NCBI GenBank assembly: GCA_964553775.1
Contig: CAZKLU010000086.1
Coordinates: 1-6,483, forward strand
From: RUG626 sp964553775
Lineage (GTDB): Bacteria; Bacillota; Clostridia; Oscillospirales; Oscillospiraceae
DNA length: 6,483 nt
Reading direction: 5' to 3'
Part shown: positions 1-5,500 of the stretch, piece by piece
Position numbering within the stretch: the stretch's first letter is position 1
Layout of the letters: every line of letters starts with the position of its first letter
Made by a program: the position numbers and the translations under genes
The notes under the pieces: generated by a model
Told to the model about the DNA's origin: nothing
Databases searched by the model: none
What the model saw: the letters and a program-made list of their open reading frames with translations, nothing else

Positions 1-864
1 CGCCGGTTTTTTATAATTCAACACGTTCTTCACCCTTTCTTTTATCCCTACTTCTCCAAACGCGAGCGGGCATATTGTCACAAGCCGCCGTCCGCGTCCG
101 CACTCCAGAAGAGCGGTGGAATATTGCTTCTTTCCATCAATATCCATCTGCCGAATGACCTTCTCATCGCAGGCAAGCTCTATATCGCGGCAAAGCAGCA
201 CATACGCTATCCAGCACAGAGGGTTGAACCAGTGGACTGTCAGGACAAGGAATCCCAGCGGCTTCCACCAGTGGTCGTGTCTCGCGAGGTGAGCTTTTTC
301 GTGAGCGACAACAGACTCCATAGCGGAGGTATTCATGTTCGAGGGCAGATAGATTTTCGGTCTTATGATTCCTAAAATAAACGGGGACTTCACATAGTCG
401 CAGAGAAAAATATTCTCTTTGAGAAGCACTCTTGCCGAAACGCTCCGGTGTACACGAGCATAGCTTATCGCGGCATATAGCAGCATAGCGGCGATACCGG
501 CAAGCCATATTATAGACGCTATGAATGTCGCGGAATAGAACGGGTTGACACTGTCTTCCGCTGACGGTGTGAATGTCTCGCCCAGAACGGGGTTTACAGC
601 GTCGTTGACAGCTGGAATGCCGCTGTTTATTTCGGGTGTCTCATATTGTATGTTTTGAGGGTCAAACGTCTCGGCACTTGGAATCAGGCTCAGCACACTC
701 TCAAAGGAGAACGGAACCGCCAATCTCAGAGCGACAATGCCCCAGAGCAGAACCAAAATCCACTTCGGTGCCTTTTTCAGCGCAAGCCGCAGCAATATAA
801 CCGCCAGAATCAGCCAGCTTGCGGCAATGCTCATGTTCAGAACCTTTAAGAACACCTCGCCCAT
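1..864 (-). CDS. BlaR1/MecR1-type M56 membrane metalloprotease sensor (partial, C-terminus off the window)
   Basis: The 288 codons in view encode the N-terminal part of an M56-family integral membrane zinc protease. Hydrophobic segments lie at about residues 12-30, 34-52, 110-135 and 203-222. The zinc-protease signature HEKAHLARHDHWWK is at 188-201, with H188, E189 and H192 as the HExxH core. The downstream E-L-A-C-D-E (229-234) matches the position of the third zinc ligand in BlaR1/MecR1. In that family, ligand sensing activates the cytosolic protease, which leads to inactivation of the cognate BlaI-type repressor. The start ATG at 864 lies one base after the repressor stop (TAA 868-866), behind AGGTGA within the end of the repressor gene, so translation is probably coupled. 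The frame is still open at base 1, so I cannot see whether a penicillin-binding sensor domain follows. Many clostridial members have other C-terminal domains, so antibiotic sensing should not be assumed. Confidence 0.93.
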   Translation of the reverse strand, partial: MGEVFLKVLNMSIAASWLILAVILLRLALKKAPKWILVLLWGIVALRLAVPFSFESVLSLIPSAETFDPQNIQYETPEINSGIPAVNDAVNPVLGETFTPSAEDSVNPFYSATFIASIIWLAGIAAMLLYAAISYARVHRSVSARVLLKENIFLCDYVKSPFILGIIRPKIYLPSNMNTSAMESVVAHEKAHLARHDHWWKPLGFLVLTVHWFNPLCWIAYVLLCRDIELACDEKVIRQMDIDGKKQYSTALLECGRGRRLVTICPLAFGEVGIKERVKNVLNYKKPA

Positions 865-865
865 A

Positions 866-1225
866 TTATTCACCTGCCTTGTCAATGAGCCTGTGTATCT
901 CGGCAATTTCCTCCGCTGTCAGTTTCTTTTCACTTGTGAACGCCGCTAAGAACGCCGGTAAGGAGCCTTTGAATGTCTCATCCACATACTTCATGCTGTG
1001 ACGCGCATAGAACTCCTGCCGTGACACGAGAGAAGTCACTGTACCGTTGACGCTTTGGAACAGCCCCTTTTCACACAGACGGTGCAGTACCGTGTACGTT
1101 GTCGTTCGCTTCCAGCCAAATTCTTCCGCAGCTAACCTTACAAGCTCCGACGGTGCTACAGGTTCCTTCTCCCATATGATGTCCGCGAATCGAGCCTCTA
1201 CCGCGCCTAATTGTATCTCCGCCAT
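866..1225 (-). CDS. BlaI/MecI/CopY-family winged-helix transcriptional repressor
   Basis: The 119-residue protein has the usual size (about 120-130) and layout of the BlaI/MecI family. An N-terminal winged helix covers about residues 5-70, with the family-typical stretch WKRTTTYTVLHRLCEKG (38-54) as the recognition helix and following turn. A C-terminal dimerisation region follows (about 75-117). Such proteins bind TACA/TGTA dyads as dimers and are released when the partner M56 protease is activated. The ATG at 1225 follows AAGGAGGA (1241-1234) by 8 nt, an excellent site. The protease gene starts one base downstream, and two matching dyads sit in the promoter just upstream, which supports autoregulation. 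In staphylococcal BlaI cleavage occurs between Asn and Phe. The equivalent position here reads A95-F96. The target genes besides itself are not visible, so the controlled phenotype is unknown. Confidence 0.93.
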   Translation of the reverse strand: MAEIQLGAVEARFADIIWEKEPVAPSELVRLAAEEFGWKRTTTYTVLHRLCEKGLFQSVNGTVTSLVSRQEFYARHSMKYVDETFKGSLPAFLAAFTSEKKLTAEEIAEIHRLIDKAGE

Positions 1226-1243
1226 ATCTTTTATCCTCCTTGT

Positions 1244-1256
1244 CTACATATTGTGG
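1244..1256. promoter_or_regulatory. BlaI-type operator 2 (near-perfect dyad)
   Basis: CTACA-TAT-TGTGG matches the 5-3-5 dyad of operator 1 with one mismatch in the second arm. It is centred 26 bp away and lies just after the predicted transcription start. TGTCTACATA (1241-1250) is also repeated exactly in inverted orientation at 1276-1285. Paired operators are known in bla and mec control regions. Confidence 0.65.
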
Positions 1257-1266
1257 CCACAGTTAT

Positions 1267-1295
1267 ATACTACACTATGTAGACACGTTTGTCAA
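1267..1295 (-). promoter_or_regulatory. Sigma-A-type promoter of the repressor-protease operon
   Basis: On the minus strand a perfect -35 TTGACA (1295-1290) is separated by 17 bp from TAGTAT (1272-1267), a 5/6 match to TATAAT apart from spacing choice. Transcription should start near 1260, giving a leader of about 35 nt to the repressor ATG. The -10 and the spacer are overlapped by a perfect repressor-type dyad. Confidence 0.8.
1270..1282. promoter_or_regulatory. BlaI-type operator 1 (perfect dyad)
   Basis: CTACA-CTA-TGTAG is a perfect 5-3-5 dyad of the TACA/TGTA type bound by BlaI/MecI repressors. It lies between the -35 and -10 elements and overlaps the first half of the -10, so binding would block RNA polymerase. 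Operator function is inferred from the adjacent repressor gene. Confidence 0.75.
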
Positions 1296-1349
1296 GAGGA
1301 AATTTTAGGATTTTTTGTGGCTGTGCCGCGAATCAGGAGACAGAGAGAC

Positions 1350-1378
1350 GCGGGAATCAACTAAAAATTGGTTCCCGC
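1350..1378. repeat. 11-bp stem-loop of unknown role
   Basis: GCGGGAATCAA (1350-1360) pairs with TTGGTTCCCGC (1368-1378) with a single G-U pair, around a 7-nt A-rich loop. Neither side has a T tract in the orientation needed for an intrinsic terminator. It lies upstream of the repressor promoter, between it and the tRNA unit. Confidence 0.6.
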
Positions 1379-1392
1379 ATACAGATAAAGTC

Positions 1393-1545
1393 TTACCGAA
1401 ATTGAAATTGAAAAACTGAATTTGACAGAGCGGAGCTTTCATAACCTCTCAGGAAACGCAAAGCAGGGGATAGAATGTATGTCCGGTCTGACACAGACGG
1501 CACCTTGACAGTCTCATGATACAGAACCATAATAGTAAAGCTCAT
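1393..1545 (-). CDS. Possible 50-residue hypothetical ORF (weak)
   Basis: An ATG at 1545 opens a 50-codon frame ending at TAA (1395-1393), starting MSFTIMVLYHETVKV and ending VFQFQFR. The same frame is open further upstream, to a stop near 1600. The composition is protein-like, with no long low-complexity run. However, no Shine-Dalgarno sequence precedes the ATG, no promoter is evident, and I recognise no domain or motif. It overlaps a plus-strand open frame (1389-1508) that also looks protein-like, so at most one of the two was ever coding. It may be a chance frame, a remnant, or part of a dispersed noncoding repeat. It is listed only so that the segment is not overlooked. Confidence 0.15.
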   Translation of the reverse strand: MSFTIMVLYHETVKVPSVSDRTYILSPALRFLRGYESSALSNSVFQFQFR

Positions 1546-1654
1546 GAAGTTCGCAAGGTTCGCTGAATTTACAGAGGAAAAGAAGATTCTTCAGCGGTTT
1601 GTCACCCAAAAAGGTGATTATGATTTACAGCTTATCTGACATTATTGATATTTC

Positions 1655-1687
1655 GGAAAAAATAAAAACCGCTCTTTTCAGAGCGGT
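1655..1687 (-). terminator. Second intrinsic terminator downstream of tRNA-Leu
   Basis: Read on the minus strand, ACCGCTCT (1687-1680) and AGAGCGGT (1675-1668) form a perfect 8-bp stem with a 4-nt GAAA loop. A T-rich tract follows (TTTTATTTTTT, down to about 1656). It lies about 10 bp beyond the first terminator and would catch read-through from the tRNA. Confidence 0.8.
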
Positions 1688-1697
1688 GAAGCGTTAT

Positions 1698-1730
1698 AAA
1701 AAAAACAGCCTCCAGTATTCCAGAGGCTGT
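1698..1730 (-). terminator. Intrinsic terminator of tRNA-Leu
   Basis: Read on the minus strand, ACAGCCTC (1730-1723) pairs perfectly with GAGGCTGT (1712-1705) around a 10-nt loop and is followed by a run of eight T (1705-1698). It begins 3 bases after the CCA end of the tRNA, so it is the primary transcription stop of the tRNA unit. Confidence 0.9.
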
Positions 1731-1733
1731 TGA

Positions 1734-1818
1734 TGGTGCGAGAGATGAGACTTGAACTCACACGCCTTGCGACACACGCCCCTCAAACGTGCCTGTCTAC
1801 CTATTCCAGCACTCTCGC
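1734..1818 (-). tRNA. tRNA-Leu, anticodon GAG, CCA encoded
   Basis: The 85-nt sequence folds as a class II tRNA. The acceptor stem GCGAGAG pairs with CTCTCGC, followed by discriminator A and an encoded CCA at 1736-1734. The anticodon stem CACGT/GCGTG closes the seven-base loop TTGAGGG, which gives anticodon GAG (leucine CUC/CUU codons). A long variable arm, typical of tRNA-Leu, is built around GTCGCAAGGC. The T arm GTGAG-TTCAAGT-CTCAT is canonical. It has its own promoter just upstream and terminators just downstream, so it is a monocistronic unit. Confidence 0.95.
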
Positions 1819-1827
1819 AACAATGAT

Positions 1828-1856
1828 ATTATACCACGGCTTTTTAATTTTGTCAA
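1828..1856 (-). promoter_or_regulatory. Consensus promoter of tRNA-Leu
   Basis: A perfect TTGACA (1856-1851), a 17-bp spacer and a perfect TATAAT (1833-1828) on the minus strand place the start near 1821, two or three bases ahead of the mature tRNA 5' end at 1818. Full consensus is typical of stable RNA promoters. Confidence 0.92.
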
Positions 1857-1981
1857 GGGGATTTTTAAGTTTATTTTTTGGAATAATATGGGAGCTGATT
1901 TTTACATTAAGCGTATAAGCGGGGGAGGGGAGTAATGCGTGAACTGATGTTAGCTGTTCATAGAGTATTAAGGGCAGCTAC

Positions 1982-2013
1982 ACTCAAAACCGGAATAAAT
2001 ATCGGCTTTGAGT
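1982..2013 (-). terminator. Candidate hairpin at the end of the NAD salvage operon
   Basis: ACTCAAAGCCG (2013-2003, minus strand) pairs with CGGTTTTGAGT (1992-1982) over 11 bp with one G-U pair and a 10-nt loop. It lies about 30 bp after the pncB stop and is the only strong hairpin there. No T tract follows, so it may be a 3'-end protecting structure or a Rho-assisted stop rather than a classical intrinsic terminator. Confidence 0.4.
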
Positions 2014-2043
2014 ATAAAACGCCGCCTCCGTAATTGCGAATAT

Positions 2044-3495
2044 TTATTCTCCTCTTACCTCTTTCAGCAGATTCATTTTCATTTCGTAGTATGCGGGACT
2101 CATATCCAAAAAGTGATGGTGAGGATTTTCAAAACGCTGTTCTTCCTGCCATATTTCCGTGTATAACTGCCGCTTCACATAGTCTCGAATATCGCTAAGC
2201 GGGGGAGAGGGCTTCGTTCGCTTGCCATTTTCCATCACAATCTCGTGCATATCCCGTGCCGTACAGTCTGAAAAGAATGCTGTTTTCCACGGCTTCTGAG
2301 GATCGATATAGTAATAAGCTCTCGCCACATCAGGCGTTTCGTCAACCAGCGTCAGCAAATCGGCAATAGCGTGACCGTCAGAGTTGTAAATTCTCCATAC
2401 ACGCTTTCGATTTGGGTTGGTAATTTTTTCAAAAGTCTCAGACACTTTAATTTTAGGACGGCAGACCCTGTCCTTATGGACAGCAACGAGTTTATATACC
2501 GCGCCAAACACAGGGTCGCTCTTTGCGGTAATGAGCCGTTCACCGACACCAAAGGAATCTATACAGGCACCCTGGTCTAAAAGAGAACGAATGGTAACTT
2601 CGTCCAGACTGTTGGAGGCTACTATTTTGCAATCCGCCAGTCCGGCGTTATCAAGCATGAGCCGCGCTTCTTTAGAGAGATAAGCCAGATCTCCGGAATC
2701 CAGACGGATCCCTTTCAGCCGTTTACCCATAGGAGCTAATACCTCTTTCGCTATTCGGATAGCGTTTGGAACACCCGAGGAAAGCACATCAAATGTGTCC
2801 ACAAGCAAAATGGTATTATCGGGATAACACTCCGAAAAACGCTTGAACGCTTCATATTCGTTATCATAGTACATGACCCAGCTGTGAGCCATCGTTCCGC
2901 TGACGGGAATATCAAACATTTGTCCGGCAAGTACAGTGGCTGTGCTGTCAACGCCCCCGATATACGCGGCTCTGGCTCCGTATACCGCCGCGTCCATATT
3001 GTGCGCTCGCCGTGCTCCAAAATCCGACACTGAACGCCCATGAGCGGCTCTTACAATGCGGCGGGCTTTTGTGGCGATCAGAGATTGGTGGTTGATCTGC
3101 GTCAAAATAGCGGTTTCCACCAGTTGAGCATCTATCAGCGGGGCATTTATTGTCAGAATCGGCTCATCGGGATATATAATGGTTCCCTCCGGCATGGAGC
3201 TGACTGTTCCGTGAAAGCGAAAGGAAGCGAGGTAGTCCAAAAATGCGTCATCATAAATACCCAGTTTGCGGAGATAGGAAATATCATCGGCTCCAAAATG
3301 CAGATTTTCCAGATATTCCAACACCTGTTCCAATCCGGCAAAGATAGCAAAGCCGCCGCCATCAGGATTTTTGCGGTAAAACACATCAAACGTGACAGGA
3401 TCGTTTCCTTCTCCGCCGGTAAAGTAGCCGTTTGCCATCGTCATTTCATAGAGATCCATCACCATAGACAGGTTTCGATTATCAAATTGCGTCAT
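2044..3495 (-). CDS. pncB: Nicotinate phosphoribosyltransferase
   Basis: The enzyme forms nicotinate mononucleotide from nicotinate and PRPP, with ATP hydrolysis, as the entry step of the Preiss-Handler route to NAD in the cytosol. The 483-residue length fits the longer Gram-positive form. Family features are the N-terminal LYEMTMANGYF (16-25 area) and SDFGARRAH (157-165). SGTMAHSW (199-206) holds H204, the position of the phosphorylated histidine, and LLVDTFD (230-236) follows. IRLDSGDL (263-270) and SFGVGERLI (314-322) are the phosphate and ribose binding region. The ATG at 3495 directly follows the pncA stop TAA (3498-3496), and GAGAGGG within the end of pncA serves as ribosome binding site. 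This back-to-back junction implies translational coupling in a nadE-pncA-pncB operon. No truncation or missing motif is seen. Confidence 0.96.
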   Translation of the reverse strand: MTQFDNRNLSMVMDLYEMTMANGYFTGGEGNDPVTFDVFYRKNPDGGGFAIFAGLEQVLEYLENLHFGADDISYLRKLGIYDDAFLDYLASFRFHGTVSSMPEGTIIYPDEPILTINAPLIDAQLVETAILTQINHQSLIATKARRIVRAAHGRSVSDFGARRAHNMDAAVYGARAAYIGGVDSTATVLAGQMFDIPVSGTMAHSWVMYYDNEYEAFKRFSECYPDNTILLVDTFDVLSSGVPNAIRIAKEVLAPMGKRLKGIRLDSGDLAYLSKEARLMLDNAGLADCKIVASNSLDEVTIRSLLDQGACIDSFGVGERLITAKSDPVFGAVYKLVAVHKDRVCRPKIKVSETFEKITNPNRKRVWRIYNSDGHAIADLLTLVDETPDVARAYYYIDPQKPWKTAFFSDCTARDMHEIVMENGKRTKPSPPLSDIRDYVKRQLYTEIWQEEQRFENPHHHFLDMSPAYYEMKMNLLKEVRGE

Positions 3496-4038
3496 TTATA
3501 CCCTCTCTTTCACAATGATCTGACAGCTTCTCATTACCTCCAGCGCGGCATTATGCTTCTCCGGAGTAACACCGGCACAGCAATCCGCGTCCACATAAAT
3601 TGGCAGCTCCGGCATATTTGCTTTAAGCAAGAGCGCGTTGGAGATTACACAAATATCAGTGCAAAGACCCACAAGCTCCACAGAATCCAATTCTCCCTTT
3701 TCGTAGTCAGCAAGAAGTCTGGCGGCAAGCTGTACACTTCCAAAGGTTGGCTTCCGGTAAACCTCGTACCCGCAATTCGCCTTCAATACTTTCAGCTCCT
3801 CCGCAAATTCCCAGCCCTGTGTTCCTTCTATACAGTGGGGAACAGGGAGATACCGACCTTCCTGCGTGTTCAAATACTCAGTTGTGTGCGTATCCTGTGT
3901 CAGAATTACAGTTCCGTTAAAATTACGCACCTTTTCGAGTAACGCGGGCAGCATTCTCTGCGCTTCCGGTGTGCCTAATACGCCGTCAACAAAGTCGTTT
4001 TGCACATCGACAACAACCAAAATATTACTCATGTTCAT
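3496..4038 (-). CDS. pncA: Nicotinamidase (isochorismatase-fold cysteine hydrolase)
   Basis: The enzyme deamidates nicotinamide to nicotinate and ammonia, feeding PncB encoded immediately downstream. The 180 residues match the family's usual length. The triad is visible as D11 in VVDVQNDF, K96 in RKPTFGS and C130 in GLCTDICV. Metal ligands are D49 and H51 in LTQDTHT and H68 in PVPHC. These are the nicotinamidase-specific metal residues, which separates it from other isochorismatase-like hydrolases. The gene overlaps the nadE stop. ATG at 4038 has AAGGAG 4 nt upstream, while the second ATG at 4032 (MSNIL...) has it 10 nt upstream, so the start is ambiguous by two codons. Either start overlaps the end of nadE and points to translational coupling. 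Confidence 0.95.
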   Translation of the reverse strand: MNMSNILVVVDVQNDFVDGVLGTPEAQRMLPALLEKVRNFNGTVILTQDTHTTEYLNTQEGRYLPVPHCIEGTQGWEFAEELKVLKANCGYEVYRKPTFGSVQLAARLLADYEKGELDSVELVGLCTDICVISNALLLKANMPELPIYVDADCCAGVTPEKHNAALEVMRSCQIIVKERV

Positions 4039-4840
4039 TTTGCTCCTTCACACAATCGTTATGCCGTGTTTCTTCTTTTGGACGGGGACAGTGAGGAATC
4101 GGCTGGAGCTTATGCAGATTTCTCAGATGAAGCCGGTCAATTTTTGCTTGAACCGAAGAGTCGGGACAAACACCGCGCTCTATGTAATCATCCAGAACCG
4201 CATAGGAAAAGCCCAGGTTGTCCTCATCCGACAAACCGCTCAATCCATCGGATGGTGCTTTATAAATCAGCCGCTTAGGAAGATTAAGAGCTTCACCCAA
4301 CTGCAGCACTTCACGAACAGTGTAATCCCCAAGAGGACTTAAATCACCGGCGGCATCTCCATATTTCGTAGAGTATCCCACATAATCTTCAGAGCGGTTA
4401 CAGGTATTCACCACAAGACCGCCATTTGGAAGCATTTGCGCTACAGCGTAAAGCGCGGTCATACGGATCCTTGGCTGCATATTGATTTGTGTCTGCCGTG
4501 TCAATTCTTTGTTGCCTGTCAAATCCCGCAAACAAGTATCTTGCAGCAAAGCCTGTTCCAACGCATTCATTGCGTCCTGAATATTCAAAGAGATGTGAGA
4601 AATGCCCAAATGTTCAATTAACATATTGCTATCGTCAATGTCGGGCTGCACCCCATTAGGCATCGTTACTCCGATGACACGCTTTTTCCCCAATGCTTCA
4701 ACGCAAAGCGCGGCGGTAACACTGGAATCTTTTCCGCCGGAAATCCCGACAACCGCTGATGCTTCCGGCGCGAAATTAAGAAAATAGTCTTTGATCCAGT
4801 TCACAATAAAAGCTTTCGTTTCATTTGGTTTGTTGAGCAT
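4025..4840 (-). CDS. nadE: Ammonia-dependent NAD synthetase
   Basis: NadE adenylates nicotinate adenine dinucleotide and amidates it to NAD, the last step of the pathway. The 271-residue protein is the short, ammonia-dependent type without a glutaminase domain. Motifs are the PP-loop GISGGKDSS (32-40), PRIRMTALY (123-131), NTCNRSEDYVGYSTKYGD (145-162) with the ATP and substrate contacts, and PSDGLSGLSDEDNLG (197-210). I chose the ATG at 4840 because AAAGGAGG (4855-4848) stands 7 nt before it and the family N-terminus aligns there. A frame-extending ATG at 4900 would add 20 residues but has no ribosome binding site. The last codons overlap the start of pncA by up to 14 nt. It heads the salvage operon. 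NadD, needed between PncB and NadE, is not in the window. Confidence 0.95.
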   Translation of the reverse strand: MLNKPNETKAFIVNWIKDYFLNFAPEASAVVGISGGKDSSVTAALCVEALGKKRVIGVTMPNGVQPDIDDSNMLIEHLGISHISLNIQDAMNALEQALLQDTCLRDLTGNKELTRQTQINMQPRIRMTALYAVAQMLPNGGLVVNTCNRSEDYVGYSTKYGDAAGDLSPLGDYTVREVLQLGEALNLPKRLIYKAPSDGLSGLSDEDNLGFSYAVLDDYIERGVCPDSSVQAKIDRLHLRNLHKLQPIPHCPRPKEETRHNDCVKEQNEHE

Positions 4841-4847
4841 AAAATAA

Positions 4848-4855
4848 CCTCCTTT
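4848..4855 (-). promoter_or_regulatory. Ribosome binding site that fixes the nadE start
   Basis: AAAGGAGG on the minus strand lies 7 nt upstream of the ATG at 4840. It decides in favour of the 271-residue product over the longer frame that opens at 4900. Confidence 0.9.
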
Positions 4856-4910
4856 ATTGTTTGTACAACCGGGCAATTTCTTTCCGATCGGATTACTCAT
4901 ACTTTGCTTA

Positions 4911-4952
4911 TGTTCTGCCGCGGAAGTCTCGAAACGAATCAGGCTCAGAACA
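4911..4952 (-). promoter_or_regulatory. Stem-loop in the nadE leader
   Basis: TGTTCTG (4952-4946, minus strand) pairs perfectly with CAGAACA (4917-4911), closing a 28-nt loop. Adjacent CC and GG could extend the stem past a small bulge. It lies about 70 nt before the nadE start, within the presumed 5' leader. No known NAD-sensing riboswitch class is recognised, so a regulatory role is only inferred from its position. Confidence 0.4.
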
Positions 4953-5156
4953 TCCTTGCCAGCTTTTTATATCAAAACTCAAAGAACATTGAGAATGTAT
5001 TTCGTCAGAACACTAATATCTGATATTTGACCCGCTATCCCAATTCAGAATAAATTCAGAAACAGAAAATATAGACTATCGGATATTTTTTTGAGAACAC
5101 AGCTTTGATTTTGTGAACTATGTTTTAACTTTTTGAATGTCAGCTATCCAGAGAAT

Positions 5157-5185
5157 ATTTTAGCACATTTCTCCGGATTTGTAAA
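5157..5185 (-). promoter_or_regulatory. Best candidate promoter for nadE-pncA-pncB
   Basis: On the minus strand TTTACA (5185-5180), a 17-bp spacer and TAAAAT (5162-5157) each match consensus at 5 of 6 positions. Transcription would start near 5150, giving a leader of about 310 nt to the nadE ATG. Nothing nearer to nadE is better. Confidence 0.55.
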
Positions 5186-5255
5186 GGGGTGTAATCATAA
5201 AAGGCGCGTTTGGCAGACTGTAAAATAAATACACAAAAGCTCCAGGATTCAGCCG

Positions 5256-5283
5256 AGTATACTATGCTGTAGCCTGCGGACAA
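5256..5283 (-). promoter_or_regulatory. Second promoter-like sequence upstream of nadE
   Basis: TTGTCC (5283-5278), a 16-bp spacer and TATACT (5261-5256) on the minus strand. It points toward nadE but lies over 400 bp away from it, so it may serve an unannotated transcript or be fortuitous. Confidence 0.3.
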
Positions 5284-5315
5284 CAATAAGCATGAGGTTC
5301 CAACGACATAACTAC

Positions 5316-5344
5316 AGTATACACTAAAAAAGCGGAGTTGGCAA
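5316..5344 (-). promoter_or_regulatory. Third promoter-like sequence upstream of nadE
   Basis: TTGCCA (5344-5339), a 17-bp spacer and TATACT (5321-5316) on the minus strand, each 5/6 to consensus. Transcription would start near 5309, where a 15-codon frame (MSLEPHAYCCPQATA) begins without a ribosome binding site. A small RNA or a distal operon promoter is possible. Confidence 0.45.
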
Positions 5345-5500
5345 CAGATTTCTGAAAGGGAAAGATAAAAAACAGAAGATTTTTGCGTTAAGTGAAAGAG
5401 CATTCAGCACATAATAGCGCAATCATCTTTCGTTTCGCACACGACGCAAGAACCCGTTAGGATAAGCACTTGTTTTTAAGCCTCAAATGATCCGTAAAAT

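Larger units (their letters stand above)
1296..1654. other. Gene-poor interval between the repressor promoter and the tRNA unit
   Basis: No gene with a convincing start signal is visible. The interval holds the stem-loop at 1350-1378. A plus-strand open frame without start (1389-1508, 39 codons) contains IEKLNLTERSFHNL, which loosely resembles the start of the RNA polymerase alpha C-terminal helical domain; this resemblance is weak. A 31-codon plus frame (1544-1639) and a 50-codon minus frame (1393-1545) also occur, both without ribosome binding sites. The stretch could be decayed coding sequence or an interspersed element. Confidence 0.5.
4841..5500. other. 660-bp intergenic region upstream of nadE
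   Basis: No protein gene is supported here. The interval holds three minus-strand promoter-like sequences, an AT-rich leader with four copies of TCAGAA on the plus strand (4945, 5005, 5045 and 5056), a 13-bp perfect palindrome AATATC-T-GATATT (5015-5027) and the stem-loop at 4911-4952. An 87-codon minus frame across 5140-5403 runs through the promoter-like sites, has no ribosome binding site and is judged spurious. From 5345 to 5500 I see nothing identifiable. Confidence 0.6.

Noticed and set aside
164..508. A 114-codon minus-strand frame, Cys- and Arg-rich
   Set aside because: It overlaps the M56 protease in another frame. The protease frame carries the zinc motif and membrane segments.
1730..1918. 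A 62-codon plus-strand frame
   Set aside because: It lies across the tRNA-Leu gene and its promoter in the antisense direction.
3040..3942. A 300-codon plus-strand open frame
   Set aside because: It is wholly antisense to pncB and pncA, whose products have complete catalytic motifs. It has no ribosome binding site or recognisable domain.
4841..4900. A 20-residue N-terminal extension of NadE from an ATG at 4900
   Set aside because: No ribosome binding site precedes it, while AAAGGAGG stands 7 nt ahead of the ATG at 4840, where family homology begins.
5310..5325. CTACA-GTA-TACAC as a possible third BlaI operator
   Set aside because: The second arm does not mirror the first, so the dyad symmetry seen at 1244-1282 is absent.
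5140..5403. An 87-codon minus-strand frame
   Set aside because: It runs through three promoter-like elements, lacks a ribosome binding site and has a composition typical of AT-rich noncoding DNA.
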